DNA of 64,000 bases from Planctomycetota bacterium (GTDB taxonomy: Bacteria; Planctomycetota; Planctomycetia; Planctomycetales; Planctomycetaceae): positions 62,001-126,000 of the forward strand of contig JAURQH010000010.1 of the NCBI GenBank assembly GCA_030836185.1, written 5' to 3'. Below are positions 1 to 8,978 of the stretch, in pieces. Below the pieces are notes generated by a model, which did not search any database, had not been told where the DNA came from, and saw nothing but the letters and a program-made list of their open reading frames with translations. Position numbers and translations under genes: made by a program. Each line of letters begins with the position of its first letter. Position 1 is the first letter of the stretch.

Positions 1-981
1 ATTACGATCAAACCTGACCGAAAACCTGACATTCTGACCGAACTTGATGCCACATTGATGGAACTTTTGGCATTTGGAGTGGGTGCAGGTTTGTCCCGCT
101 TAGAGCAGGAACGCAATGCGTTGGCGGCTCAAACACGCTTTGAAGAGTTCTTCACTCCGGGGCTTTCGAAGCGATTGATGAATGACTCCTCAATCTTGAG
201 AGGTCATGAAAGACCAGTTTCCATTTTGTTTTGTGATGTTCGAAAATTTAGTCAGTTTACTGAGCAGTTTGGGCATCGAATGACTGTCAGTTGGCTCAAC
301 GATCTACTCGGGGTCCTCTCAGAAGTTGTTTTGGATCGAGATGGAGTGCTTGTTGATTATTCCGGTGATCAGGTGATGGCAATGTGGGGAGCACCAGAAC
401 AACAGCCAGATCATGCCGTTCGTGCGTGCGAAGTCGCTTTGTCAATTCTCGAACAAATTCCCAAGATCAATCAACGTTGGAGTTCCTATTTGAATGGAAA
501 GCAAATTCAAGTCGGGTTGGGCATTAGTACCGGCCAGGCATTCGTGGGAAATATTGGTTCCCATCGAAAATTCAAATATGGAGCACTCGGTAATGTTGTG
601 AATCAGGCGAGCCGTATTCAAAACGAAACAAAAAAGTATCATTGTCCGATATTGATTTCGTCGGAAACCCTTGCAGAGCTTCCTGCCGAAATGGTCGAGC
701 ATCAGACGCGACGCATTGGAAAAGTAAAACTCCGCAATCTCAAGGATACCGCCACTCTCCATCAGCTTGTTCCAGTAAACACGGAGGGCTTTCTGCGAAG
801 AAAAACATTGATGGAGGAGTTTGAGGCGAAGCTAAGTCGTGACCACTTCGGTGAAGCGGTGGAAGTTATTCAAACCATTCTCGAAGAGTTTCCCGACGAT
901 GGGCCAGCACGCGCTTATCGAAAACAGCTCTCGGGACAAGATGCTTTCGATGGTGTAACCGATCCGGATAAGACGCCTTAA
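1..981 (+). CDS. Adenylate/guanylate cyclase, class III (5' end outside window)
   Basis: The reading frame is open to the first base of the window, so this is the C-terminal part of a longer protein. A class III nucleotide cyclase catalytic domain begins around the motif SILFCDVRKFSQF, which carries the first metal-binding Asp. It continues through VDYSGDQVMAMWGAP, the second metal Asp region, and GISTGQAFVGNIGS. Such domains make cAMP or cGMP from the nucleoside triphosphate; substrate choice cannot be decided here. The residues before the domain may be the end of a GAF or similar sensor module, as is common for this family in planctomycetes, but that is inference. A short C-terminal helical extension follows. 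It ends 31 bases before a convergent gene. Cyclic-nucleotide-binding domains occur in a redox protein 8 kb downstream. Confidence 0.88.
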   Translation: MTIKPDRKPDILTELDATLMELLAFGVGAGLSRLEQERNALAAQTRFEEFFTPGLSKRLMNDSSILRGHERPVSILFCDVRKFSQFTEQFGHRMTVSWLNDLLGVLSEVVLDRDGVLVDYSGDQVMAMWGAPEQQPDHAVRACEVALSILEQIPKINQRWSSYLNGKQIQVGLGISTGQAFVGNIGSHRKFKYGALGNVVNQASRIQNETKKYHCPILISSETLAELPAEMVEHQTRRIGKVKLRNLKDTATLHQLVPVNTEGFLRRKTLMEEFEAKLSRDHFGEAVEVIQTILEEFPDDGPARAYRKQLSGQDAFDGVTDPDKTP

Positions 982-1012
982 GAGTGAGCATCAATGACTA
1001 GAATTATGACTG

Positions 1013-2839
1013 CTAGAATTTCGATTGAAGCTCGAAGCGAACGCCTTGGCCGATGTCGGTTGATTCTCCTTTGGAAACAAACGAATCAATCACAAAGAAC
1101 CAATGTTGATCGAGTGCTTTTTGATAGCGTAAGCCAGTTGCGATCGCGGCGTTGTCGGCACCATTTGTGTCTTGCCTCCCGCCAATCTCAAAGACAACTT
1201 GTTCTTTGAGGTCATTGTAGAACATCTGATAGCCGAGACTCCCCCCCACAACACTATTCGCCTGGTTGCTCAACGGGGCTCCGTATCGTCCCAACCCAGC
1301 GGCTGAAAATAAGAGTCCGGTTTGTCCCAACGGACCTCCCCCCAATGGGCCTCTCGATGCGGAGGTGAATTGATCGATCCCCCAGAACGTGTTTAAAAAG
1401 ATCAGGTCATTGGTGTGGTGTGGTGTCCACGAGAATTGATGAAACAACAGTTCTCCTTGTGAGGCATAAACCGTTTCATCATCCGTCGGAATCGAAGCCA
1501 AAAGATGAAGTGATGAGTTGTAGGTGTTGTGGAATCCCGAAAGACGTTGAATCGCACTCAATCCAATGACCACCATGTCTCCAAGCCCATTTTCTGACCA
1601 GACATAGGCGACATCCGCGTTTACGGTGCTTTGACGAAAATTACTCTCGGTAAAGAAACCGGCAAGTTGAGAATCGTTATCGTGACGATTAGGCCCCATC
1701 ACATTATGGCGATTGATCTCGTTCCAGGCGTACACGAAGGTGCCGCGAAAATTCAGATTGCCGTTTCCATTGAGCGTGTTTCGTGTCACAGTGACAGCAT
1801 CAATACGGTCTTCGTTGAGGAGTAATCCCTGTTGGAAGGAAAGTGGTTGCCGTCCGATGGAAAAACCATAATCGAGTGCAGCCGTGTCAAACGGATCAAG
1901 GTTGGGGAAAATTTCACCAAAGTCACCTTCAAAGAACAGTGTTTGTGGTTCTGCGTTCCACCCGTCCAAAGCATCGCCATTGCGAATGTCGTATCCTGTA
2001 AAGCGGCGTGACGTCGAAGTTTCTTCATCGAGCGGTCTCATCCCAAACAAAATCCGCTCTGTTCCCGAAAGGTTTAATTGGGCAAATAGATCGAGACGAT
2101 TGGCCCATTCACCAACGGCTGGTCCTGTGCCGCCGTCAAAGTAATTTGCTCCCGTCCGATAAGTTCCAAACACCCACAATGCTGGTCTCCAGACAGCGCC
2201 TGTTGGCGTTACGACTCCCTGTTCTAGGAAACCTGCTCCCAAAAACTCTTCATTCAGTTCCAACAACAATGGGGGACGATCAGGAACCGATTGGAGGCCA
2301 ATGGCATGGTGGTCCAATTCGGTGTGCGGTTCGTCGTGTTCAGAGTGCAGTAAGACTTCCAAGAGATGAGAAAGTGGCTCGGCGGGTTTCCCAATCGCTT
2401 CAAGAAATGCTTCCAACAGATGATAACAGGCTGGCTCTTCTTCCTCAGGAACGCATGGATCGTAGGCAACGTGGCCAGCAAAGGGGCTCGGACAACCGGG
2501 CCCTGTGTGGTAGCTGAAAGGAATTAAGTTGGATTCAGGATAATCTGATGTTGATTGATGATTAGACGACTGTGGAAGAGGTGGTAGCTTTTTGTCGCTG
2601 AGTGCTTCTTCAGTCACCGGAGCAGGTGGGATCTCAATCGCTGTGGACGCTGTGGAAAACTGCGCAGGGGGAAATTGCGAGGTTTGAATCCCGGAAATAT
2701 CGACCGCCGGTATGCTTAACTCTTCTGCAGAAATTGTTGTCGTGCTTGAAATCATGTTCCAACTGACGAACCACAAGACCACCGCAGTCCTGCCGACTGC
2801 GGTGAGACGTGTCAAATTGTGTTGATTCGTAGCTCTCAT
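1013..2839 (-). CDS. Outer-membrane beta-barrel protein downstream of a multihaem cytochrome
   Basis: The protein is about 608 residues from the ATG at 2839. That start gives a hydrophobic signal peptide (AVVLWFVSWNM region) and avoids overlap with the upstream gene. Residues 30-190 are Pro/Ser/His-rich linker. The rest alternates polar and aromatic residues as in transmembrane beta-strands, with many Asn/Gly turns, and it ends in a terminal Phe (FELQSKF), the usual signal for outer-membrane barrel assembly. I do not recognise a precise family; it resembles large porins of the carbohydrate or alginate-export type. It starts 22 bases after the stop of the five-haem cytochrome gene on the same strand, so the two are probably one operon. 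Porin-cytochrome pairs can carry electrons across outer membranes, but that role is inference here. Confidence 0.75.
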   Translation of the reverse strand: MRATNQHNLTRLTAVGRTAVVLWFVSWNMISSTTTISAEELSIPAVDISGIQTSQFPPAQFSTASTAIEIPPAPVTEEALSDKKLPPLPQSSNHQSTSDYPESNLIPFSYHTGPGCPSPFAGHVAYDPCVPEEEEPACYHLLEAFLEAIGKPAEPLSHLLEVLLHSEHDEPHTELDHHAIGLQSVPDRPPLLLELNEEFLGAGFLEQGVVTPTGAVWRPALWVFGTYRTGANYFDGGTGPAVGEWANRLDLFAQLNLSGTERILFGMRPLDEETSTSRRFTGYDIRNGDALDGWNAEPQTLFFEGDFGEIFPNLDPFDTAALDYGFSIGRQPLSFQQGLLLNEDRIDAVTVTRNTLNGNGNLNFRGTFVYAWNEINRHNVMGPNRHDNDSQLAGFFTESNFRQSTVNADVAYVWSENGLGDMVVIGLSAIQRLSGFHNTYNSSLHLLASIPTDDETVYASQGELLFHQFSWTPHHTNDLIFLNTFWGIDQFTSASRGPLGGGPLGQTGLLFSAAGLGRYGAPLSNQANSVVGGSLGYQMFYNDLKEQVVFEIGGRQDTNGADNAAIATGLRYQKALDQHWFFVIDSFVSKGESTDIGQGVRFELQSKF

Positions 2840-2861
2840 GGGATAACGCTTGGAACTTCTG

Positions 2862-4796
2862 TTATTTAACTCGTACTTGAGAAATTCGCTCGTGAACAAC
2901 CAAATGGCCGTCAACGATGGCGCGGGCCAGTTGTTTGGCGCTCATGCCGTAATCAAAACCGACATCAGAAATTTCGTGAACCAGATTGACGGGAACCATG
3001 CCGGCAATGAGTTGCACGCGAACTGTGTAAGTTCCTGCACCGGTGATCTGCTTACCTTTGAGTTGATAACGAGCATCGATCCCGCCATCAACTTCAATGT
3101 TTTGTTTGTGTTTTCGAGCTCCGACTGGACGCCCCAAAACGGTGAAGGCTCGTGTCGCGGGGCGAGTGTAAGGCAGGGGATCAATCGAATACGGCACATT
3201 GAGAACTTGCTCTCTTTCTCCTCCACGTATGTTTCTGGTCACAAAACGCGATTGCAGCGAGACCAGATTACGGTCGAGTGGAATTTCACCGTTGTGAACG
3301 TAAAGGGAGTGACTGTCTCGAACGTCACCGTTCGGGTCGAGGTCACCCGATTGAAACACCATACGGCCTGTGGGATCCCACACATGAACTCTGAGGAACA
3401 CCATCCGCTCGGCATCGAAACCGGTCGGGACACCGTGTCCTGGAGTTCCATTACGGAGATCAATCCCAAACTCCAGCTCCTCGCAGTCGGAGCGATGAAA
3501 TTCGATTTGTCCGAGGTGGTAACCGGCTCTGAGAATTTGTAATCGGGCGATTGTTGCTTCGGTGAGTAATTGGTATTGATCGTTCAGTATTTGACGAGCT
3601 TTTAGGCGTTTCTGTTTGTTGTCCCATGGGGACGGGAAGTGCGTACTCTCTGTGACCGTTTTCTCGTATGCTTCCGTTCCCCAGCCTGCTGCATCATCGA
3701 AGCAAAGCCATTCTCGCATGGTGGCAAGCCCTGATTCTGTAATCGCTCCGCTAGTCGCTTCGTCAATCAGATCGACAGTCCCCTCTTCGCGAATCGCTTC
3801 CGGGTGGTGGGGAAACAAGCCTCTGTGAATCACCGGATAATCGGGGCCGATCATCATATGGTTGGTATGTTTTCGGGATGCCGTACTGACGTTTCCAACA
3901 ACAGCCGCTGGCCCAAATGTATAACCTTTGGCTTCTCCCGGGACGGCTCCCATGTGGCAGTCCTGACAGTTGTGCCCATGAATTTTAGCCGACGGTGATT
4001 GTTTGAATTCAGAAAACGCATCTTCGAGCCGAAACCCGTTTGGTGCAAAGACATCGTGGCAGGTACCGCAAAATCCCGAAGTGGTAATTTGAAAGAAACG
4101 ATGCGAGACTTTGTGAATATTTCGTCCGCGAACGTCGGCAGCCTTCTTGGTTTTTAGAACGCCGAACTTGTCAGGATTTGTCAAAACCTGGTTTAACACC
4201 TTGCTGCCGATGGGCCCATAGACGGCTTGCTGAACATCACCGGGAACCAACGCCTGGCGTCCAGCACCTTTTCCCCAAGCTTGATTGATTCGATGGCAAC
4301 TGATGCAGGTAACACCTTCACGCGAAGTGGGATGACGATTCAGATTGCTGGTGTTCAAGGGTTCGTTGAGTGCCATTCCGGTTGGTGTGTGGCAACGGAT
4401 GCAGAAATCTCCCAGTGTTCCTGAATTGAGTTTATTTAACTTGTTTGACATCGCATTGAAGACAGGACTTAACTGAGCATAGGCATGTGGAGAGACCGAC
4501 CACTCCCGATAATGCTGCGGGTGGCAGGTTGCACATTGTTTAGCTGATGGGAAGCAATTGTCTTCAAAACACTCTGCGTGAGCCTGATCGATGGCTTGTT
4601 GAAGAACCGTTTCCCGGTTGTGGTCAATCTTTTGATCAGCGAAGGAATGAATTTTAGAGACCGCAACAGTGCTTTGTTTTTCTTGCGCATTGACATCAGG
4701 AGGGCAACAAGACAGAGCGAATGCCCCCAGCACAAAAATGGCTCCCACCATCTTGTCCGCGTTCAGAACGAATTTTTGGCCTCTGGTCACCGTCAT
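2862..4796 (-). CDS. Secreted multihaem (five CXXCH) cytochrome c
   Basis: The 644-residue protein has an N-terminal hydrophobic signal segment (residues 17-31). Five c-type haem-binding motifs follow: CATCH near residue 88, CIRCH 132, CISCH 164, CGTCH 243 and CQDCH 277. Many spare histidines could be distal ligands, for example HPQHYREW and SPHAYAQ. This half resembles the cytochrome c554/multihaem family. Residues 400-640 contain no haem motif and are rich in beta-type sequence, perhaps a partner-binding or substrate domain. The protein should act in the periplasm or at the outer membrane. It is the first gene of the minus arm of the redox locus, is followed after 22 bases by a large beta-barrel protein, and is divergent from the reductase gene at 5232. 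The electron donor and acceptor are unknown. Confidence 0.85.
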   Translation of the reverse strand: MTVTRGQKFVLNADKMVGAIFVLGAFALSCCPPDVNAQEKQSTVAVSKIHSFADQKIDHNRETVLQQAIDQAHAECFEDNCFPSAKQCATCHPQHYREWSVSPHAYAQLSPVFNAMSNKLNKLNSGTLGDFCIRCHTPTGMALNEPLNTSNLNRHPTSREGVTCISCHRINQAWGKGAGRQALVPGDVQQAVYGPIGSKVLNQVLTNPDKFGVLKTKKAADVRGRNIHKVSHRFFQITTSGFCGTCHDVFAPNGFRLEDAFSEFKQSPSAKIHGHNCQDCHMGAVPGEAKGYTFGPAAVVGNVSTASRKHTNHMMIGPDYPVIHRGLFPHHPEAIREEGTVDLIDEATSGAITESGLATMREWLCFDDAAGWGTEAYEKTVTESTHFPSPWDNKQKRLKARQILNDQYQLLTEATIARLQILRAGYHLGQIEFHRSDCEELEFGIDLRNGTPGHGVPTGFDAERMVFLRVHVWDPTGRMVFQSGDLDPNGDVRDSHSLYVHNGEIPLDRNLVSLQSRFVTRNIRGGEREQVLNVPYSIDPLPYTRPATRAFTVLGRPVGARKHKQNIEVDGGIDARYQLKGKQITGAGTYTVRVQLIAGMVPVNLVHEISDVGFDYGMSAKQLARAIVDGHLVVHERISQVRVK

Positions 4797-4915
4797 CGCA
4801 TCCCTTACTAGACGGAATATGAACTATCAGCGTAGACCCGTATCCTTTGGGGCCTATTGATGTGATCGGTGTTCTGACGATGGGCTCTGTGAATGGATTT
4901 CCCGGTATTCAACGA

Positions 4916-4945
4916 TTGACAGAATACGTCCTACGAAATCATAAT
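4916..4945 (+). promoter_or_regulatory. Sigma70-like promoter for the redox operon
   Basis: A perfect TTGACA hexamer at 4916-4921 is followed after 18 bases by CATAAT at 4940-4945, five of six matches to TATAAT. It points towards the gene at 5232 and would give a leader of about 280 bases. The call rests on consensus match and position only. Confidence 0.45.
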
Positions 4946-5065
4946 ATTTCCTCTATTTTACCAAGTCGGCATCAATTTCATCGTGGCTGATAACGCCTTA
5001 CGTTAAAATAGACATCTGATCTGATTGATCTCGATTCCTGAAGCGTGAGCAACTGAATTGGAGAG

Positions 5066-5094
5066 TTTTCAGGCCTCAAACAATTGCCTGAAAA
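5066..5094. promoter_or_regulatory. Inverted repeat in the leader of the redox operon
   Basis: The arms TTTTCAGGC (5066-5074) and GCCTGAAAA (5086-5094) are perfect nine-base complements around an 11-base loop. The element lies about 120 bases downstream of the predicted transcription start and 138 bases before the first gene. It could be a regulator-binding dyad or an RNA hairpin. It lacks a T-run on the plus strand proper to a terminator. Confidence 0.4.
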
Positions 5095-5231
5095 TGAGTT
5101 ACGATTTGCGAGATTACTATTTCAAAGAGTAATCTGGTCAAGTGCTCCTTCCTTTTGCCTGTCCTGCCAATTAAAATTATGCCCAGTGGGCTGGTTCTCA
5201 GCAGAAGGTTCCTCATCTTCCTCCTAACTCC

Positions 5232-6515
5232 ATGTTTCCAATGCAAATCCTCGGCTGCATTCTGATTTCGCTGGTCGGATTGCGTTTGGTTCTTTCGTTG
5301 TGGGACTCGATTCGTACGCAGCAACACTCCGCAAATCAACGTCGTAAGTCGCTCGAACTTCTGGATGAGCGAATCGCATCGATTCGTGCATTGCGAAAAC
5401 AAACAGAGACTCAGCAACCACACTGGAATGGTTATCGGAAGTTTCGAGTGGATCGTAAAGTTCTTGAAGCTGATAATATCTGTTCGTTTTATCTGGTTCC
5501 CCATGATGGGAAGCCGTTACCCAGTTATCGCCCCGGACAGTTTTTGACATTTCGATTTCAATTACCTGATCAGAAGATGCAAAAATCAAAGCCGGTCGTT
5601 CGATGCTATTCGCTGTCAGATGCTCCCCGCCCGGATTATTATCGTGTGACAGTGAAGCGAGTTCCGTCTCCACCCGGTGTTGATGCTCCCGAAGGTCGTA
5701 TTTCCAACTATTTTCACGACCATGTGATCGAGGGGGATATTCTGGATGTACAGGCTCCGCGGGGTGATTTTTCTTTGGACCCCGCAGAAGAGAGTCCGGT
5801 TGTTTTGGTCGGGGGTGGGGTCGGAGTGACTCCGGTCTTGAGTATGGCGAACACGATCCTGGAAACCGACATTCAGCGAGATGTCTGGTTTTTTCTAGGA
5901 GTCCGTTGTGGACGAGAACATCCGATGAGGGAGCATCTCCAACAATTGGACGAGCGGTATGATCGTTTTCACCTCATGGTTTGTTATAGCTGTCCCGAAG
6001 AGTGCGATGAAAGTGAGAAAGATTTTCAGCGTGAAGGACATGTGAATCTGGCAGTCATCCGGGAAACGGTCAAAGTCTGCAATTTTGACTTTTATATCTG
6101 CGGGCCTCCTCCCATGATGGAATCATTAGTTCCAGATCTTAAAGACTGGGGAGTTCCTGAAGAGAAGATTCACACTGAAGCGTTTGGGCCTGCGACAGTC
6201 AATCGTGCGAAGAAGCCATCAACTCCTCAAAAAAATCAGACTGACGGTGAGAATCAGCCCGAAATTACGATACAATTTAGCCGATCAGAAACATGTGTCA
6301 CATGGGACCATAATCAGCAAAGTTTACTCGATTTTGCTCTCGATCAAGGGATTGAAATCGACTCCGGTTGTCGTGCAGGAAGTTGCGGATCGTGTGAAGT
6401 CGCCGTGAAACAGGGGGAAGTTGAATATACAGTTGAGCCAAGTGTGGAAGTCGAAAAGGGGTCGTGTCTGGCATGTATTTCCTGCCCGAAAACAAACTTG
6501 GTTATTGAAGCCTGA
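5232..6515 (+). CDS. Flavin/2Fe-2S NAD(P)H oxidoreductase (FNR fused to ferredoxin)
   Basis: The 427-residue protein has one N-terminal membrane helix (residues 5-22). A ferredoxin-reductase FAD domain follows, with the RxYSL-type motif RCYSLSDAP. The NAD(P)-binding domain has GGGVGVTPVLSM and CGPPPMM. A C-terminal plant-type 2Fe-2S domain carries ligands C380, C385, C388 and, by spacing, C418. The order FNR-NAD-2Fe-2S matches NqrF-like or phenol-hydroxylase-type reductases. It should pass electrons from NADH or NADPH through FAD to the cluster on the cytoplasmic face and then to a membrane partner. It is the first gene of the plus-arm redox operon, 36 bases before the first tetrahaem cytochrome, and is the likely electron entry point. 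No good Shine-Dalgarno sequence precedes the start; an ATG nine bases later is an alternative. Confidence 0.87.
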   Translation: MFPMQILGCILISLVGLRLVLSLWDSIRTQQHSANQRRKSLELLDERIASIRALRKQTETQQPHWNGYRKFRVDRKVLEADNICSFYLVPHDGKPLPSYRPGQFLTFRFQLPDQKMQKSKPVVRCYSLSDAPRPDYYRVTVKRVPSPPGVDAPEGRISNYFHDHVIEGDILDVQAPRGDFSLDPAEESPVVLVGGGVGVTPVLSMANTILETDIQRDVWFFLGVRCGREHPMREHLQQLDERYDRFHLMVCYSCPEECDESEKDFQREGHVNLAVIRETVKVCNFDFYICGPPPMMESLVPDLKDWGVPEEKIHTEAFGPATVNRAKKPSTPQKNQTDGENQPEITIQFSRSETCVTWDHNQQSLLDFALDQGIEIDSGCRAGSCGSCEVAVKQGEVEYTVEPSVEVEKGSCLACISCPKTNLVIEA

Positions 6516-6551
6516 GAAATTCATCATTTGAGAATATTGAGGGAGTGGATT

Positions 6552-7709
6552 ATGACATTTTCACAAAACCGTCTCGCAAAGAATAACGTCCTGTTGGTGG
6601 CCGGTTTACTGGCTCTGATCGGGATGGGCGTCTCATCGGCGATTTCCGGAAATATTGAACAGTCAACATCCTCCCGAGTTGTGAAGAATGATTCGGTGGC
6701 AACTTATCACACATCCGCGACGGCTGTTTTCAATGTATCCGAACAAATTGTCGGATCCGCATCCTGCAAAGAGTGTCATAAAGCCGAATATGCAGCCTGG
6801 ACGGCAACCGTCCACTCCAAGAACTTTGCAAGAATTGGCTCGCCTTCTGGGCAGAAGATTTCTGCCGCGTATGGCAATACCGAGGCTTGTCTCAAATGCC
6901 ATTCCACTCCACATACTCCGACCGCAAAATTTGAATCGGAGCAAGTCGGCGTCTCCTGCGAGTCGTGTCACTCGGCAGCCGGTGGGCCAGAAGGCTGGTT
7001 CAAGCTTCATTCTAATTACGGGGGTGAAGGTGTTAAACGAAACGATGAAACAGAAGCACATCGCAAAGAACGGCTTGCCGGTTGCGATACCGCAGGTATG
7101 ATACGTGCCAGCAATGTTTATGCTTTGGCGAAAAACTGCTATTCATGCCATGTGGTCGCTGATGAAAAATTGCTAGCCGCTGGCCACAAACCAGGACATA
7201 GCGACTTTGATCTCATTCCCTGGATGCAGGGTGAGGTTCGACATAACTTCCAAGTCGATCAAACAGTGAATGCCATTTCACCGTCCCTGTTAAAGGCTCG
7301 CGACGGTGTCACAACCGAACAACGTAAGCGTGTTTTATTGGTGACCAGTAGAATGGTTGAACTGGAAACCTTGCTACGAAATCTGGGTTCGATTAGCGAA
7401 GAGAATCTGGGGGAGAGCTACGCGGGCCGTCGTGGTTGGGCAGGTCGAGCGGAAGATATCTTTGAGTATCTTGACGAAGAAATCGGGGAGGCCATCGACA
7501 ATGAGCATGTTAAAGCTGTTGTTGAGGCGGTCAAAGAGATCGAACTTGGTCGCAAATTTGAAGATCAGGATGCCGCAATGAAGGCTGCCGATCAGCTCGC
7601 CAAAATTGTTCAAGAGTTTCTGGACTCAGCAGGCGAAGCAGATCTTGCTGGGCTCGATCCACTAATCGAGGAACTTGATAAACCGGTAGGGAAGCCGTAT
7701 TTGCCTTAA
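6552..7709 (+). CDS. Tetrahaem cytochrome c, c554-like (first paralogue)
   Basis: The start at 6552 is chosen because AGGGAG lies just upstream; an in-frame ATG at 6528 has weaker support. The 385-residue protein has an uncleaved or cleaved N-terminal hydrophobic segment (residues 12-31). Four haem motifs follow: CKECH (C72), CLKCH (C113), CESCH (C136) and CYSCH (C196). The spacing and the SAAGGPEGW motif after the third haem fit the cytochrome c554 family. Residues 250-385 are helical, acidic and haem-free. The protein should sit in the periplasm, probably anchored, and take electrons from the redox operon's membrane components. The next gene encodes a paralogue with the same four-haem plan, so the pair arose by duplication. 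Confidence 0.88.
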   Translation: MTFSQNRLAKNNVLLVAGLLALIGMGVSSAISGNIEQSTSSRVVKNDSVATYHTSATAVFNVSEQIVGSASCKECHKAEYAAWTATVHSKNFARIGSPSGQKISAAYGNTEACLKCHSTPHTPTAKFESEQVGVSCESCHSAAGGPEGWFKLHSNYGGEGVKRNDETEAHRKERLAGCDTAGMIRASNVYALAKNCYSCHVVADEKLLAAGHKPGHSDFDLIPWMQGEVRHNFQVDQTVNAISPSLLKARDGVTTEQRKRVLLVTSRMVELETLLRNLGSISEENLGESYAGRRGWAGRAEDIFEYLDEEIGEAIDNEHVKAVVEAVKEIELGRKFEDQDAAMKAADQLAKIVQEFLDSAGEADLAGLDPLIEELDKPVGKPYLP

Positions 7710-7760
7710 TTGCTGGCGTGTCACCCTGACGAAGGAATCCGAGATTCAGGAATGAAAGTT

Positions 7761-8951
7761 ATGCTCAAAAAGTGGAGGCCTCTTCGAAGCCATACCATCA
7801 ACTGGTTTCTCGGTTGCACGGTTGCTTTCTCCTGTTTGGTTGCATGGCTACCCGGAGAAGGAGGCGATGTTTCCGAGGTGACCACTCTCTCAGTCAACGC
7901 TAAAAAAACGAACATTAATCCAGATCGCAGCAAGTTCATGGGTGCTCGCGCGTGTCTTGATTGTCATCGTTCGGAATATGTGTCCTGGTTGGGAACCGAG
8001 CATTACAAGAATCCGATCAATCGCTTTGAAATCAGCGATGTCAGCGTCGCGAAAAAGTATCTCGATCAAGGAGGTACTCTTGACCGTTGCTACTCGTGTC
8101 ACTCTGCACCAGAAGAGAAAAACTTTGGGCGGCTTGCGGTGGAAAGCGGGACTTCTTGCGAATCGTGCCACGGTGCCGCCGGAGGCGAGTCTGGTTGGTT
8201 GAATCGGCATGCCGTTTATGGCCCCAATGTCACCACGCTGGCACAAGAGACACCAGAACATTATCGAAATCGAATCGATTACTGTGATCAGGCCGGTATG
8301 ATTCGTCCCAGTCATCAATACGAAGTCGCCAAAAATTGTTTTCGATGTCACATGATTGGCGATGCAACATTGGTCAGCGATGATGTCGGTCATCCTGTGA
8401 TTCATAAAAAGTTCAGTTTGATTCCCTACCTGAACAGTGATGTTCAGCACAACTTTCATTTGAATCAAAGATCCAATGCTGATGCTCCCACTCTCGACAC
8501 TCTTCGTCGGGGATTGTCATCATTGGAGCGCAAACGTGTCTACTTGGTGTTGGGGCAACTGGCGAAAATCGAAGTGGCATTACGGTATTTGGTCGATTTT
8601 CCGAATGACGAGGCTCTCGAAGAACGGTATGCAGGTAAATTGATCGATGCGTTTGAGGATGGGGCTGATGAAATTGACTACTATGTTGAGCTTTTACTCG
8701 AACCTGATGACGATGACATTAAACCTCTGGAAGAAGATGATGTCGAGTTGTTGTTGACAGCCTTTGAATTATTCGAAGAGTTTGATGATCTTGACAAACA
8801 AACTCGCGCAGCGGCTGCAGAAACGGCAAACAAGATTGCCGAAATTGCTGAAGGATTCCTGAAAGACTTTGGTGACGGAAAACGCTTGGCAGCATTAGAC
8901 ATTGTTTTTGAAGAACTTGACGATTCTCCCAGTAAACCGCTGCAACCATAA
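7761..8951 (+). CDS. Tetrahaem cytochrome c, c554-like (second paralogue)
   Basis: The ATG at 7761 has AGGA nine bases upstream; the ATG at 7752 is too close to it, so 7761 is preferred. The 396-residue product has a hydrophobic N-terminal segment (residues 13-31). Four CXXCH sites lie at C65, C110, C133 and C193. Its haem region aligns with the preceding gene: both have AGMIR, the CESCH-xAAGG-xxGW block and a QHNFH/RHNFQ motif before the helical tail. The tail is strongly acidic with runs of Asp/Glu around residues 310-350. The protein is periplasmic or membrane-anchored. The acidic tail may dock a basic partner, which is inference. It lies 51 bases after its paralogue and 27 before the ferredoxin-like gene, in one operon. 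Confidence 0.87.
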   Translation: MLKKWRPLRSHTINWFLGCTVAFSCLVAWLPGEGGDVSEVTTLSVNAKKTNINPDRSKFMGARACLDCHRSEYVSWLGTEHYKNPINRFEISDVSVAKKYLDQGGTLDRCYSCHSAPEEKNFGRLAVESGTSCESCHGAAGGESGWLNRHAVYGPNVTTLAQETPEHYRNRIDYCDQAGMIRPSHQYEVAKNCFRCHMIGDATLVSDDVGHPVIHKKFSLIPYLNSDVQHNFHLNQRSNADAPTLDTLRRGLSSLERKRVYLVLGQLAKIEVALRYLVDFPNDEALEERYAGKLIDAFEDGADEIDYYVELLLEPDDDDIKPLEEDDVELLLTAFELFEEFDDLDKQTRAAAAETANKIAEIAEGFLKDFGDGKRLAALDIVFEELDDSPSKPLQP

Positions 8952-8978
8952 TTTGAACAGCTCAGTCAGAAAAGGAAC

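Larger units (their letters stand above)
4797..5231. other. Divergent intergenic region between the two arms of the redox locus
   Basis: This 435-base non-coding region separates the minus-strand cytochrome-barrel pair from the plus-strand reductase-cytochrome operon. It holds a sigma70-like promoter on the plus strand and an inverted repeat in the predicted leader, both listed separately. No credible small gene was seen. Confidence 0.7.

Noticed and set aside
2008-2517. Open frame of 169 codons on the plus strand
   Set aside because: It lies inside the outer-membrane barrel gene on the other strand, has no ribosome site and no recognisable protein features.
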